Positions 12,191 through 23,545 of a stretch of 64,000 nucleotides of DNA are shown here, piece after piece. The stretch is from contig NC_049901.1 of assembly GCF_001411555.2 (NCBI RefSeq), positions 39,898,964 to 39,962,963 of the forward strand. Reading direction: 5' to 3'. A program made the position numbers and the translations under genes. The notes under the pieces were generated by a model, which worked only from the letters and a program-made list of their open reading frames with translations, did no database searches and was not told the origin of the DNA. Numbering within the stretch: the first letter of the stretch is position 1; each line of letters begins with the position of its first letter. This stretch comes from Juglans regia (lineage: Eukaryota > Streptophyta > Magnoliopsida > Fagales > Juglandaceae).

Positions 12191-14660
12191 TAGCAGTAGG
12201 TAACGTCCAAGTGACGTTTGCCTAATTTTTTTTTTAATTTTTTTTATCTAGTGATTGAAGAAGTGTTTGTTTAATAATTTTGTGAATTTTTTATTTTTTT
12301 TAAAAATGTTTATGATGATTAAAAAAATACATGAAAAAAAAGAAAATAAAAATAAAAAAGTGAAATACACATTCAAGACATATTTTCAGGCTACTTATTC
12401 GTTAGTTGTAGCAGTTCTTTTTAGTTAATTAAGAATATTATCATATTTAAATTATGTTAAAACTATAATTATTTATATAGTTATACTTTTTTAAAAATAT
12501 TTAACAAAATTTCTTTATTTATTTAATGATGAAATATTAGTATTTTATAAATTAAATTTGATAATTTATTTATGATATGATATTTATATGTTAAATATAT
12601 ATTTTAAATTAATTTAAATCAGTCTTTAAATTTTTACCATTTGATCAAATTTCGAGAGTTATGATGAAAAGTTAGATTTAAATCCTAAAAAGTTTCCTTT
12701 TCATCTCGCTTTCTCTTTCTCCCTCTCTCACCTTTTTTTTTTTTTATCTAGTGATTAAAGAAGTGTTTTTTAATGATGTTGTGAATTTTTTATTTTTTTA
12801 AAAAATGTTTATGATGATTAAAAAAATACATGAAAAAAATAAAAATAAAAATAAAAAAGTGAAATACACATTCAGGACACATTTTTGGACTACTTTTTCG
12901 GTAGCTGTATCAGTTCTTTTTAGTTAAATAAGAATATTATCATATTTAAATTATGTTAAAACTATAATTATTTATATAGTTTTTCTTTTTTAAAAATATT
13001 TAACAAAATTTCATTATTTATTTAATGATGAAAGATTAGTATTTTATAAATTAAATTTGATAATTTATATGTTAATTATCTATTTTAAATTAATTTTAAT
13101 CAATATTTAAATTTTCACCATTGATCAAATTTGGAGAGTTATGATGAAGGGTTAGATTTAAATCCCAAAAAGTTTATTTTCCCCTCACATTCTCTTTCTC
13201 CCTCTCTCTCCTTCCGCTCAGCCACGGCTTCTCTCTCTCACCCGATCTCCTCCCTCAAGCAGCCGTGCGCCATCGTGGGTGTCACCGACCTCATCACCGA
13301 CTTCCCCTCACGCCGGCGAGCAAACCCCACCGTCGAAGCCCCTTGGCAGCTCCTCCCTTCACCGCACCCGAGCAACCCGAAATGGGTCTCAACGCTTGCG
13401 CCACTGCGCCATCGCACCACCACCATCGCATCCCTCATCTCCTCGCAACTCTCTCTCCCGAAATGGGACTATCCTTTTATTAATCATTACATATAATTCA
13501 ATTAAGATATTGTATGAGGTGATTTTATGATCTGTTGTGGTATTTTTTAATAATTTTTGTGATATTTTATGGTGATTTTGTAAAGATGATTGCTGTGAAG
13601 ATATAGAGATGGACGAAGAAGGGAAGCATAAAATAAGAATATTGTTTATCATTGTTCATTACTGTTCATCTTACTATTCATCAGACGATACACACTTTTA
13701 AATATAAGGAGATATATATACGCACACATATATAAAAGGTTAATTGGCATCCTAGTATAGTAAGGTCGGCAAGGACAGAAGCGTCAGATCGGCCAGATGA
13801 CAGTAATTAATTTGTTCATATTTTATTATTATTTTTATTTTTTTTCTATTTGTGCTATTTATTTGATTCAGTGATTGTGCTGATCTTTAGAATGTACTTG
13901 GTTACTTTAAAATTAGTGGTACTTGTGTCAAATCCTATATGGCGTAAGATTTTCTAATTGATAAAAAAAAGCACGTTTGCCACATCTATCAAATTGAATA
14001 AAAAAATAAAGTGTAATTTCGAATATTAAAATAGTCTAATGTATAAGAATAAAATTATTATTTATTTATGTTCATCATTTATTATGAAATTTAAATTATA
14101 TTAAAAATTCAAATTAATTAGACAATTTTTTTCTCTTAAAAATGTACAGTAAAATTTTATCATTTATTTAATGATGAAAAATTAGTATTTTATAAATTAA
14201 AGTTGATTTTTAGTATATGATATAATATTATTCTCTTAAAAACATTCAGTAAAACTTTATCTTTTATTTAATGATGAAAAATTAGCATTTTATAAATTGA
14301 AGTTAATTTTAAGTGTATGATATAATATTTAAATTTTAATTATCTATTTTATGTTAGTTTAAATCAATATTTAAACTTCTACTGTTAGATTAAATCTGAA
14401 GATTAAAGATGAAGGGTTGGAATTTAAAACCCAAAAACTAATATTTTTTCCTACTTTTTCTTTCTCCCTCTCTCTCATTCCTCACGCACGATTGTGGTAT
14501 TACGTCGCACATTGACATTCACACGAACAAACCCAAAAAGAAACAGAAAAATCAAACAAGCATGTGAAAAAAAAAGGGGTCTCTTTACTGTTCATTACTG
14601 TTGATGAACAATAATGAACAGTAACAGTATAGGCGCTTTTAAGTAATAGGTAGAGATATT
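12191..14660. repeat. Three related copies of an unclassified AT-rich repeat
   Basis: Copy 1 runs from about 12246 and copy 2 from about 12746 (offset near 505 bp). Both start ATCTAGTGATTGAAGAAGTG or a near match, pass through TTTAATGATGAAA and TTTTATAAATTAAATTTGAT words and close with TTTCTCCCTCTCTC. Copy 3, partial, is at about 14030-14480. Copies 2 and 3 are each followed by a TGTTCATTACTGTT word and then a CTTTTAA...GGAGATAT or GGTAGAGATAT word (13655-13720 and 14588-14660), which suggests a shared 3' end. The GC-rich block at 13210-13470 holds open frames on both strands with no recognised domain. The arrangement looks like nested non-autonomous elements of one family. A Helitron origin is possible but I could not confirm a CTRR end. 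Confidence 0.6.
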
Positions 14661-14946
14661 TTTCATAGGGTTTGCACTAGTTTTCATGCTTAAACTCTAT
14701 CTAACATTACTCATAAGTAAACTAATATATGAGTGATAATTTGTTACCTCATATCCTGCACGCGCCACCACTGCCTATGTTGATCCGTTGCCGGCGACTC
14801 GGCTTAGATTCCGGCTGCTACTCTATGTTACCGTTTTTCCTAACCAGTGATCTTGTAAGAGGGATCGTGGATATCTTCAAAAATCATTTTCAGACAATAT
14901 GTGACAGTGCACCTGCCACCTTTACTGCTTCCAGGGGAGGTTCCAC

Positions 14947-15508
14947 TAGGGCTGGGCTCCGACTCCAACGGAGTCGGAGTGCTCGTTTCCGACCTCCGAC
15001 TCCGACAAGAGTCGGAGCCAAATTGGAGCTCCGACTCCGACTCCGAACTGGAGTCGGAGTCCGACTCCGATCGGAGGTCGGAGCTCCGACCTCCTATAGG
15101 AGCTCCGACATAAGATCGGAGCTCGACGTGCGCTCGACGTGGTGCTCGAGCGGAACTCTTTCAGAGAGGTTTGCTCGACTTCCGCTCGACCTGTCGCTCG
15201 AGCAGAACTTTTCCAGAGAGGTTTGCTCGACTTCCGCTCGACATGTCGCTCGAGCCAATGTTCAATATAACGTGTGCTCGACTTGCGCTCGACACCTCGC
15301 TCGAGCGCAAGTGTTCAGTAAAAAAAATTTCGGAGTCGGAATCGGAGCTTCTTGGAGCTCCGACTCCGACTCCGACTCCGACTCCGAATAGATATTCGGA
15401 GCTACTCCGAATTTCGACTCCGAATTCCGATGACTCCGACGAAGTCGGAGTCGGAGTCGGAGCGGAAGTCGGACGGAGTTGGAATTTTTGGAATTTTGCA
15501 TACCCCTA
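14947..15508. mobile_element. Complete non-autonomous hAT-type element with GTCGGA arrays
   Basis: 562 bp, flanked by a perfect 8-bp target duplication GGTTCCAC (14939-14946 and 15509-15516). Termini are TAGGGCTGGGC and GCATACCCCTA, the hAT pattern of short imperfect TIRs. Both subterminal regions are arrays of TCCGAC/GTCGGA words in both orientations. The middle (15121-15310) has four copies of a 51-52-bp unit built on GCTCGACTTCCGCTCGAC and CTCGAG. The open frames inside it come from the repeats and encode nothing recognisable, so transposase must be supplied in trans. Confidence 0.88.
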
Positions 15509-15516
15509 GGTTCCAC

Positions 15517-16310
15517 CATCTCCAGCAGTGGTTCCATTGTTTTCTTTTTTGCAAACATATATCCATCTTTCTATAAGACGGCGTCCTTTCGTAGGACATA
15601 GTAGGGACTAAGAAATTGGTCCCAAATAAACCCGTTTACCGCTTTGCACTGTTTTCTATTGCTTTTTAGGACGATTGTTGGGGAACCCCACCCCCTCCTC
15701 ATGTATCACTTTTTTAGTTTAATGAAATTAACTTGCTTACAATATATATATATACATATTATATATATATGAGTGATAAACAATTCAATATTCCAAGTGT
15801 ATTTATGCTTTGACATAGTTTAAGTGTTGATTTGTTGTACATCATGCATACGGGATTCCTCTCAAATCTAAAAAAAGAAAAGAAAAAAAGAGGTATAATA
15901 CATTTTTTCATTCTAATTATCTTTTATAATACGCAAAATTAAAAGTGACCTTATATATATATATCAAGCACTCAATGATATTAACTTAAATATATATATA
16001 TATATATCACTAGTAAAGTGTAACAAAACATAGGGTGAAGACTGGCCTGCATTTCTTGAAAAATAAATGTTTGGTCTCACATAAATTTTATATAAAAAAA
16101 ACTTACAAACTAATATGATTTAATGACTTAATATGATCTATAATATTGTAAAAAAAAATTCTTAGTGTAAAGTAGATATGATGTGTTAATACAAGTCATA
16201 TCAATTTATAAATCTCTTTTACATAAAATTTCTATTTGAATCTACTATTTCTCTTTTTAAAGATATTCTCGTTAAAAGAGTGTATTGGTTGGACCAAAAA
16301 TAAAAAATTT
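15517..16310. other. Intergenic, no gene seen
   Basis: AT-rich with short (TA)n tracts (15742-15770, 15992-16008). No supported feature. Confidence 0.5.
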
Positions 16311-17000
16311 CAGAGAGAGAGAGAGAGAGAGAGAACAGGGTGGCACTCCGGTAAGACTATGAGGTCGCGAGTCTCTCGATCTGTGCGCATAGTCCTGACC
16401 CCAGAGCCGTGAGATTCGCTTATCACCATGATCATGCATGCAGTTGGCGTAGGGTTAATAGAGAGCACCCACAAGGCCAGCTCAGGTCAGCGCTTGGATC
16501 TATTTTACAAATTTCAAAAAGATAGTCAGCATGCAAGAGGGGAACGCACCTACCTCGGTTTCGGCTCCTCACAATACAGAGAGAGATGGTGGTGGAGGGT
16601 GGTGGTGGTGGTGGTGGGAATATTCCTCCATTTTTTAAGCCAGACAAAAGGGATATTCAGAAGGACGATAGGGGAGAATATTAGGACGCGTGTCACCACG
16701 AGAATCTCTAATCTTCCATTTGATCCTTGGCTTTTTCTTTCTTCTTTTTCTTAACTTCTTCCTCCTCCACCAAAACATGCATATAAATTTACAAAAGATG
16801 AGAGAGAGAGAGAGGAGAGAATCTGAAGTACTGCACAAAAAAGGTGCGGGTTGGAGGCTTGCAGGAGAAGACTGGATTTAAGAAAGCGACCAACCATCAT
16901 TATTCATATTGTTCTCTCTCTCTCTCTCTGCTCAGGGAATTCGATGCAGTCTCTTGAAGACTTTGCCTTTAACTTTCATGCAAAAGGTATTTCGTACTGC
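16311..17000 (+). promoter_or_regulatory. Possible gene leader with orphan first coding exon
   Basis: A less AT-rich stretch with (GA)n at 16316-16334, (GA)n near 16801-16815 and a CT-rich tract ending in an acceptor-like CTCTCTGCTCAG (about 16913-16935). An ATG opening MQSLEDFAFNFHAK follows, then an AAAAG|GTATTT donor-like site near 16985. This would suit the first coding exon of a plant gene, but I found no downstream exon before 19 kb. The 108-residue frame at 16428-16754 is low-complexity (GGTGGT repeats) and I do not call it. Confidence 0.25.
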
Positions 17001-17624
17001 CAAATTTAAGAGATTTCATCAACCGGATGCATATGGGTCGGTCCAATATATATAATCTGCTTGGCCGGGTCATCCACCATGAATTTCCATCAATATCATG
17101 CAGTAGTACTGCTGCTTCTACCTCTAGCTAGCTAGCATATATAACATGAATATTTTCCCTAATTAATAAGGTGGTTCTAGCTAGCTGGTGCGTATACGTG
17201 CATGTTTGCTGCATGCATGCATGTGTACACCAATTAATTTGGATGTATATATTAATATATATATATATATATATACATGCTTAATTATAAGATATATAAT
17301 CTCATTGGGACAGTACTTAAAACTGTAAGCCAAGTCTCGATCGAATGTGATTGTTCAAAGAGTTTGAGAATTTCACTCAGAACAAAATAATGATCTCTTG
17401 TGGTCCGATAATTATTCGGTGCATGCCTGTAATTGGACGTACGATACCTTAAGTCAATTTTTCTTTTTTAAAAAAAAGTTAATGATCCATATTATATATA
17501 TGCTTGTATATCTATATATATATATATGCAGTATCCCACTCGTCGGTCAAGAGTGACTAGAGTATACGAAGCTAAATTTATTAAAGTTATAAAACACCTT
17601 GCATGGCTAATATATATAAATAAT

Positions 17625-17899
17625 GAATAATGATAGGCTTACTACCTCTTCATTTACCATTGCTTGATCCCTTTATTTTTTTTTAATTTATTATTATTAT
17701 TTTTACTTAATGGTTAAGGAAGTGACTAACTATTAGTGAAGTTGTATATATATATATATATTTTTTTTTTTTTTCTTAATGATTAAGGATATTAAAAAAA
17801 TACTTAAAAGAAAATAATAAAAAAAATGAAAGTTTCAAATACACTAGTATAGAATAGTACGTAAATGGGTGGTATGAGGTAGTAAGCATATCATTATCC
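17625..17899. mobile_element. MITE with 24-bp TIRs (GCTTACTACCTC family)
   Basis: The left end contains TAATGATAGGCTTACTACC and the right end GAGGTAGTAAGCATATCATT. They are inverted repeats with two mismatches over 24 bases. The core has TTTTTACTTAATGGTTAAGG and CTTAATGATTAAGGATATTA words also present in the element at 21924-22152. About 275 bp, non-coding. Confidence 0.75.
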
Positions 17900-18232
17900 A
17901 TAAATAATAATAATCTTCTTCAAATTAAATAATTTATGAATTATTTCAATTGAACAAATTAAATACCTCATGTTTTACATTAAATGTAAAGATAGACATG
18001 CACTATACTATGATCTATTTCATTTGAAATTGAGAAGATCATCATGATTGTCCTCAATTACAACATGATTAACCTTCAATTAATATGCAACATCATTAAT
18101 TTGATCAAACAATAACTTTATATATTAATCACATACTTGAACCACCAAGTACCCCTCGTGTGTGTGTGTGTTTTGTGAAGCACATGCGCGCATCATTATC
18201 TTGTACTACTCCATGCTTTCACCATCGACTAC

Positions 18233-18266
<34 letters not shown>

Positions 18267-18823
18267 CGTGTTAATCTTGACAATGAGCTAATTAATTAAG
18301 TTCATGTTAAATCAAGCTCTTTATTCCATGTTTGTCCTCGATCCGTATATATTATATATATCTTGATCTAATTTGTTCTTAATTTGAAACTGAAATCAAT
18401 GTCTTCAATTTTTAAATCTCAATGCCGTAATCCTACATAATATATTTTATGCATGCAAATAAACTTTTCTAATTAATTGGTAATCAAAACTATGAAACTC
18501 GATGTCAACCGATGATGATCTTTAATTAGCTAACGATGTTTTGCTGAATAAAAAGCACAAGTAATAACAATCCAGATTATTAATTTTGATTCATTTTTAA
18601 AAATAAGCTTCTTAAATTTCCCCCATAACTAAATCGTTTGATATCATGATTTATATTTTTAATTACTATGCATATAATATAGCTAGGCCAGAATATTAAT
18701 ATTTAATTCCGCTCAGTTTTTTTAAAACCTTCCGACTGATGATCAGTGATCATCCATATATAGCTAATTGACTGTACTACTACACCCCACATAGGATTCT
18801 TACAGAGAATCTTCACTGAAAGG

Positions 18824-18862
<39 letters not shown>

Positions 18863-19195
18863 CTTTTTTCTTTTTTGCTTTTTTTCAATATTTTTTAAAC
18901 ACTTTAAATATTTTTAAAAAATATAAAAAAATCAAAAATTCATTTAAAAACACTTTCTTAATCATTAATATAAAAAATAAAAAATAAAAATAGAATGCAA
19001 TTCGGTAGAAACTCTATGTGGGAATAGTATTTTCCTTTAGATATATAATAGAATAATTACATGCTATAAACATGGAACAATTGCCACATCCTAGCTAGCT
19101 GGCTATTATCAAGCTATGTTCTTTCATATATACAACTTTGCACGCAAACATCCAATTTTTAGAAGACCTTCTCTACTCATCATCCCACACACCAC
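17900..19195. other. AT-rich intergenic
   Basis: Microsatellites at 18238-18266 and 18826-18860, and a reverse-orientation AT-rich MITE-like core near 18860-18990. No gene seen. Confidence 0.5.
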
Positions 19196-19437
19196 AAATC
19201 TCATTTGTTTTCGTAGATGAGATAAGATGAGAAGATATGGATATCTATAACTTGAGATGAAAGATAAAAATTGAAAGTTGAATAAAATATTATTAGAATA
19301 TATTTTTTTAATATTATTTTTGTTTAGAATTTGAAAATTTTAAATTTTTATTTTATTTTATGTGAGAATTGAAAATGTTGTAATAATTAGATGAGATGAA
19401 ATGAGATAAGTTGTGAAAAGTTATAAAAACAAACATT
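19196..19437. mobile_element. GAGATGAGAT-type MITE, copy 2
   Basis: Same order of words as at 10955, including AAAATTGAAAGTTGAATAAA and a terminal GATGAGATGAAATGAGAT. Non-coding. Confidence 0.75.
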
Positions 19438-20419
19438 GTTTTTATTTTATTTTTATCAAAGTCCAACGTACATCAAGCTAGTTGTTCTCGTTATCTTTAT
19501 GACCATCTCCTCGTGGATATGATAATATATATATATATATATATATATATGTTGATATATAAAAAATAGCACAATAAGTCGGAATGGAAGAAATAGTCAT
19601 TTACGACCCGCTATGACGATTCGGGCTTTGATCGTTGTGGTTTGAAGCCCCCCAGCAATGGTCCAGTATGACTATATTGTGTCAGTACGTACATCTATAA
19701 TAATGAAAAAACAATAACTGAAGAGAAAGTAAAAAGAGATGAACACACAAATTTATGTGGTTCGGCATATTGCATATGTCTACGGGGCGTTTGGGGAGGG
19801 AAAATCCACTATAACATGTTTGTTTACATTCTCTCATAGTCTCTCATTACCCACTATACAATAAAGATTTTGAGTATATTTACTGGAGAAGAACCCCTCA
19901 CTGGAGCTCCCCTTCGAGAGGTTGAAAAAGAAGTTGAAGTCCCCAAGTCGTCTGACCGCTTGCTTTTTATCTGACCCTCTTCTCGCGTGCATCTCGGTAG
20001 TAGTGAGGGATGTCCGATTTGCATGTATGACCACCTCTCCATTTCCCACTTTCTCCTGACACTGCCCCCCCCCCCCCCCCTACCTCTTTACCTCCTGACA
20101 TTGTCCCCCTTGCCTCCTAACACACTCTTCTTCCTTACCTTCCCATTTTTCCTCTTGTCTCCTAGTGGTGGCCTGGTGGGCTAGGCTTGGTCCTGGGCCT
20201 GGATATTTTGTCCCTTACAGTTGCCCGCAATTCTTAAGGTCGATTCGCTCCAAAAGAAGGTCTTGAGAATCTTCAAGATAAAATATGCGATGAAGATGGG
20301 CCGCTAAAATCCGTAAAGAAATAAATTTTGGGAGTTGGTCCCTAGTTTCTATTTCACTCGCATTAAGCAATAAAATATTTCTGAACTCGAGGTTAGGCTG
20401 GAGGTATACTCGCTCGCGT

Positions 20420-20720
20420 AAGATGACAAGGCGAAAGGCATGTATGGCCGCAGAACTCGGATGTGGCGAGATATGTACTCGACCGCGTAACATACGAGTG
20501 CGGAGCTCGAATGGAGTGAGAGATGTGCTCGACTGTGTAAAATGCGAGCGCAGAGCAAGAATGGGGCGAGATATGTGCTCGACCACGTAATATGCGAGCA
20601 TGGAACTCAAATGTGGCGGGAGATGTGCTCGACCATGTAAAATGCAAGTGCGGAGCTTGGATGGGCCGAGAGATGTGCTCGACTGCTTAAAATGCGAGCG
20701 TAGAGCTTGTCTTAGCAAGA
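20420..20720. repeat. 50-bp minisatellite
   Basis: The word A(T/G)ATGT(A/G)CTCGAC begins at 20471, 20521, 20571, 20621 and 20671, an exact 50-bp period. Each is followed by a GCGAG(C/T)G and GGAGCT-like block. Two degenerate units of about 60 bp continue to near 20815. Tandem and contiguous, without unique spacers. Confidence 0.9.
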
Positions 20721-21099
20721 TAAGCAGGAGGCTGGCTCAACTGCATCATGTGCGAGCATGGAGCTCTTTTGGGTGAGATAAGAGGGAGGCCAGCTCGACT
20801 ACGTAAAGTGCGAGGGTCGGGCAGTTAAGTGACTTGTCGGACCGTTGGTCGCTTGGGAGGTTGGGTGGTCCCCCACCTTTCTCGTTTGTTAAAGATAACT
20901 TGAGAGAGGCGGTTGTGGCACAAGTGTAAACACTCGATATTTGTTGAAGGAGATGTCGTCTCAAGAGTAATGTTGGGCAGTCAAAAGACTAGATTCATAC
21001 TTCACTGTAAGGTGGTTCGGGCCGCCCTAAGGCTAGACCCACCTACTGACCCTCGACGGGAAGGTAAGTAGGAGATGTTTGATAGAGCTGAATTGTGTT

Positions 21100-21900
21100 G
21101 CTGAAGTGTGGCAAAGGTCTGGGGCGGTTGTTGTGGCACGAGTGTAACACTCGGTGTTTGTTGGGAAAAGGTTGTGCTGGTGTTATTGCCTAGGGGAGAG
21201 TCAAGGACTCGTCTTGTTGCACAAAGGTTGGTAAGTCAAGGGACTTGTATCCGAGAGGCCGTTTGGGCAAGTCCTAGGACTGGTGCCCGACCTAAACTTC
21301 GAGGCAAATCAAGGGACTCGACTTGTAGCACAAAGGTAGGCAAGTCAAGGGACTTGTGTTTGAGGAGCCGTCTAGGCAAGCCCTAGGACTGGTGCCCGGC
21401 CTGACTTCGTGACGAATCAAAAGACTCGACTTGTAGTTCGAAGGTCGGCAAGTCAATGGACTTGTGTCTGAGGGGGCGTCTGGACAAGTCTTGGGGACTG
21501 GTGCCCGGGTTGACTTTGTGGCGGTTCAAGGGACTCAGCTTGTAGCTTTAAAGTCAGCAAGTCAAGGGATTTGTGTCCGAGTATCCATTTGGGCAAGTCC
21601 AGGGACTAGTGCCGACCTAAACTTTGCAGCAAATCTAGAGACTCGGCTTAGCGACATGAAGGTTGGCAAGTCAAGGGACTTATGTCTGACTGGTTGTAGG
21701 GGTGAGCCTTAGGGCTCTAGCCCAACCAATGCATCGTGGCGAGGTGGCACGAAAGTCGGCAAGTTAAGGGACTTGTATCTAACTAGTTGTGTGGGTGAGC
21801 CCTAGTGCTTTAGCCTGACCAATGCATAGTGACCAATCAAGGGACTCGGCTTGACTGGCGCGAGGGTCAGCAAGTCAAGGGACTTGTGTTCGATGAGTTG
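21100..21900. repeat. About 109-bp tandem repeat
   Basis: The word CAAGTCAAGGGACTTGT or a close variant occurs at about 21232, 21341, 21449, 21558, 21667, 21760 and 21871. Spacing is 108-111 bp except one shorter unit of about 93 bp. Each unit also carries a GGACTCG(A/G)CTTG word and a CCTAGGACTGGTGCCC-like word. Open frames here (92 and 82 residues) come from the repeat and are not called. Confidence 0.88.
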
Positions 21901-21923
21901 AGGGTATTTGTTAATGGAAAATT

Positions 21924-22152
21924 ATAGGGTTACTACATTCCTACTATTTATTTACTACTCTTTTTGTATTTGATTTTTTTTTATTTTTTATTTTACTTAA
22001 TAGTTAAGAAAATGAATATTACTAAGATTATATATTTTTTTAATTTTTTCTTAATGATTAAGGATGTTAAAAAAATACCTAAAAGAAAATGATCATAAAA
22101 AAAATAAAATATTATAAGTAGTAAATGGGTTGTAAAAGAGTAGTAACCCTAT
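21924..22152. mobile_element. MITE, GGGTTACTAC family
   Basis: TIRs ATAGGGTTACTAC and GAGTAGTAACCCTAT, with the same poly-T and TTAATGATTAAGGATGTTA core as the 17625 element. The flanking TA could be the target duplication. 229 bp, non-coding, placed just at the end of the 109-bp repeat array. Confidence 0.7.
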
Positions 22153-22633
22153 CACTACCCTTTGTTAATCCAAAGCAGGCCTTAAGTTCATGACGGGCTA
22201 GCTCCAAATTCGGATTTATGCAAATAATTAATTACTAGCTAGCTACCTTCAAGGCTTCAAGCATGTATTTGTATTTGTATTTTTCTTTTTAATTTATTCT
22301 TAATAAAAAAAATTCCTAGCTTGTCAGAGCTAAAACCCTAGCTAAGAACAACTGATCATCTAGAGCTCCGGTACTCCGTTAGTATTAAGTTCGAATTGCT
22401 ATGATGTGTACAAAATATATGAAAATCACCAGCCTTTTTATGATTCTTAATAAATATTCATGGAAGAAATTATCAATTTTTGATACCTACATATATGTAT
22501 GGATCATGTGGCAGCATTGATTTTAAGCAAAGATATCAAACTCTTCACGAGATTCATAGCTAAATTACTTATTCAACAACAAAGGAATTCTACTTTATCT
22601 ATTATTTAATGGTGCGTGTAACTAATTAATGTA
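22153..22633. other. Intergenic, no gene seen
   Basis: AT-rich, no supported feature. Confidence 0.5.
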
Positions 22634-22641
22634 TCTATATA

Positions 22642-23332
22642 TGAGAAAAGCTCCCAGCCATATAGGTTTAAAAGCCATTTTCACACCAGCCAATAAAATT
22701 GTGACACGTAGGCATCTCATACACATTTCTCCTGCACCCGGCAACACCGGACCGTTCTCTGTTACCAGCACTCTCGCCCTAGTATTTCTTCAATCTTCAC
22801 TACTATGTTTTTCATCAAATCTTATTTTGGGTTCTATTAAGTTTCTTGTGTTTTCGTGCTTCCTTATAGTCAAATGGTTGTTTTTTTTACGTTTAGTTGA
22901 ATTTAGAGAATGGAAACTTTAAGATTGAAAATCTGATTTCATCATTCTTTGCAAGTGGCTCGTGCATCAGCCTTCACTTTCAGCATGGTTTATGGAAGCC
23001 TTAAGCTTAAGATTATCAAGGTGCTTTCATGAATAAATGCTGCTTGTTACTTCATTTTATCTTGTGTTATCTATGCTCCTCCCTAGTTCGGCCCAATTGG
23101 GGATTTCGTTGAGGGCACCTACAGGTTTGGTGCAGGAAGGGAGAGGGAGAGAACAAAAGGGAGAGAGGGAGAGAAAGGAAATAGATGAATACATGTTTGA
23201 GAAGGGGAAAGGGAAAGAATGGTCTGGTGTTGCCAGGTGCAAGAGAAATGTGTATAAGATACCTACGTGTCACGATTTCATTGGCTGGTAAGAAAATGGC
23301 TTTTAAACCTATCCGGCAATGAGCTTTTCTCA
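22642..23332. mobile_element. 691-bp element with about 120-bp terminal inverted repeats
   Basis: The first 115-120 bases (GAGAAAAGCTC, TAGGTTTAAAAGCCATTTTC, GTGACACGTAGG, AACACCGGACC) return inverted at 23215-23332. The termini are TGAGAAAAGCTC and GAGCTTTTCTCA, flanked by TCTATATA on both sides (22634-22641 and 23333-23340). Long TIRs of this kind are typical of Mutator-like or other foldback elements, though Mutator normally makes 9-bp duplications and the flank is simple AT sequence. No transposase frame. The middle is GA-rich and non-coding. Confidence 0.78.
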
Positions 23333-23364
23333 TCTATATATATTTATATATATATATGAAAAAT

Positions 23365-23545
23365 TCCATACACCACACCACAATCCCACTTTTTTCTCAT
23401 TATACATGATGTGGCATATTTATCACTATTAAATGATAATTTATTAGATAATTATTTATCATCTAATGGTGAAATATATGACACATTTTACATAGTGAGA
23501 TAAAAGTATGATGGTGGTATGGTATATAGCATTGCTTATATATAT
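23365..23545. mobile_element. MITE, CTCATTATGTAAAATG family
   Basis: Inverted-repeat ends: CCATACACCACACCACAATC on the left and the complement of TATGATGGTGGTATGGTATA on the right. The core TTTAATAGTG/ATGATAATTTA words are palindromic. About 180 bp, non-coding. Confidence 0.7.

Larger units (their letters stand above)
19560..21910. mobile_element. LTR-retrotransposon debris with two minisatellites
   Basis: Near 19740 an ACACAAATTTATGTGGTTCGGC word is followed by a CTACGGGGCG-like run, wording common in plant LTR and leader sequences. Composition is far more GC-rich than the flanks. A poly-C run lies at 20066-20080. No gag, protease or polymerase frame is left. I infer the LTR or untranslated part of a large element; both borders are undefined. 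Confidence 0.5.

Noticed and set aside
13131..13496. 121-codon GC-rich frame, with further overlapping frames on both strands
   Set aside because: Low-complexity, open in several frames at once, and lies inside a repeat; no recognisable product.
14588..14625. ACTGTTCATT/AATGAACAGT hairpin as a microRNA precursor
   Set aside because: The stem is only about 12 bp, no known plant microRNA sequence is present, and it lies at a repeat end.
14729..15391. 220-codon open frame
   Set aside because: Most of it is the translated GTCGGA array and 52-bp units of the hAT-type element; no domain.
20420..20720. Regular 50-bp repeats that could suggest a CRISPR array
   Set aside because: Units are contiguous with no unique spacers, and the context is a plant nuclear genome. 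This is a minisatellite.
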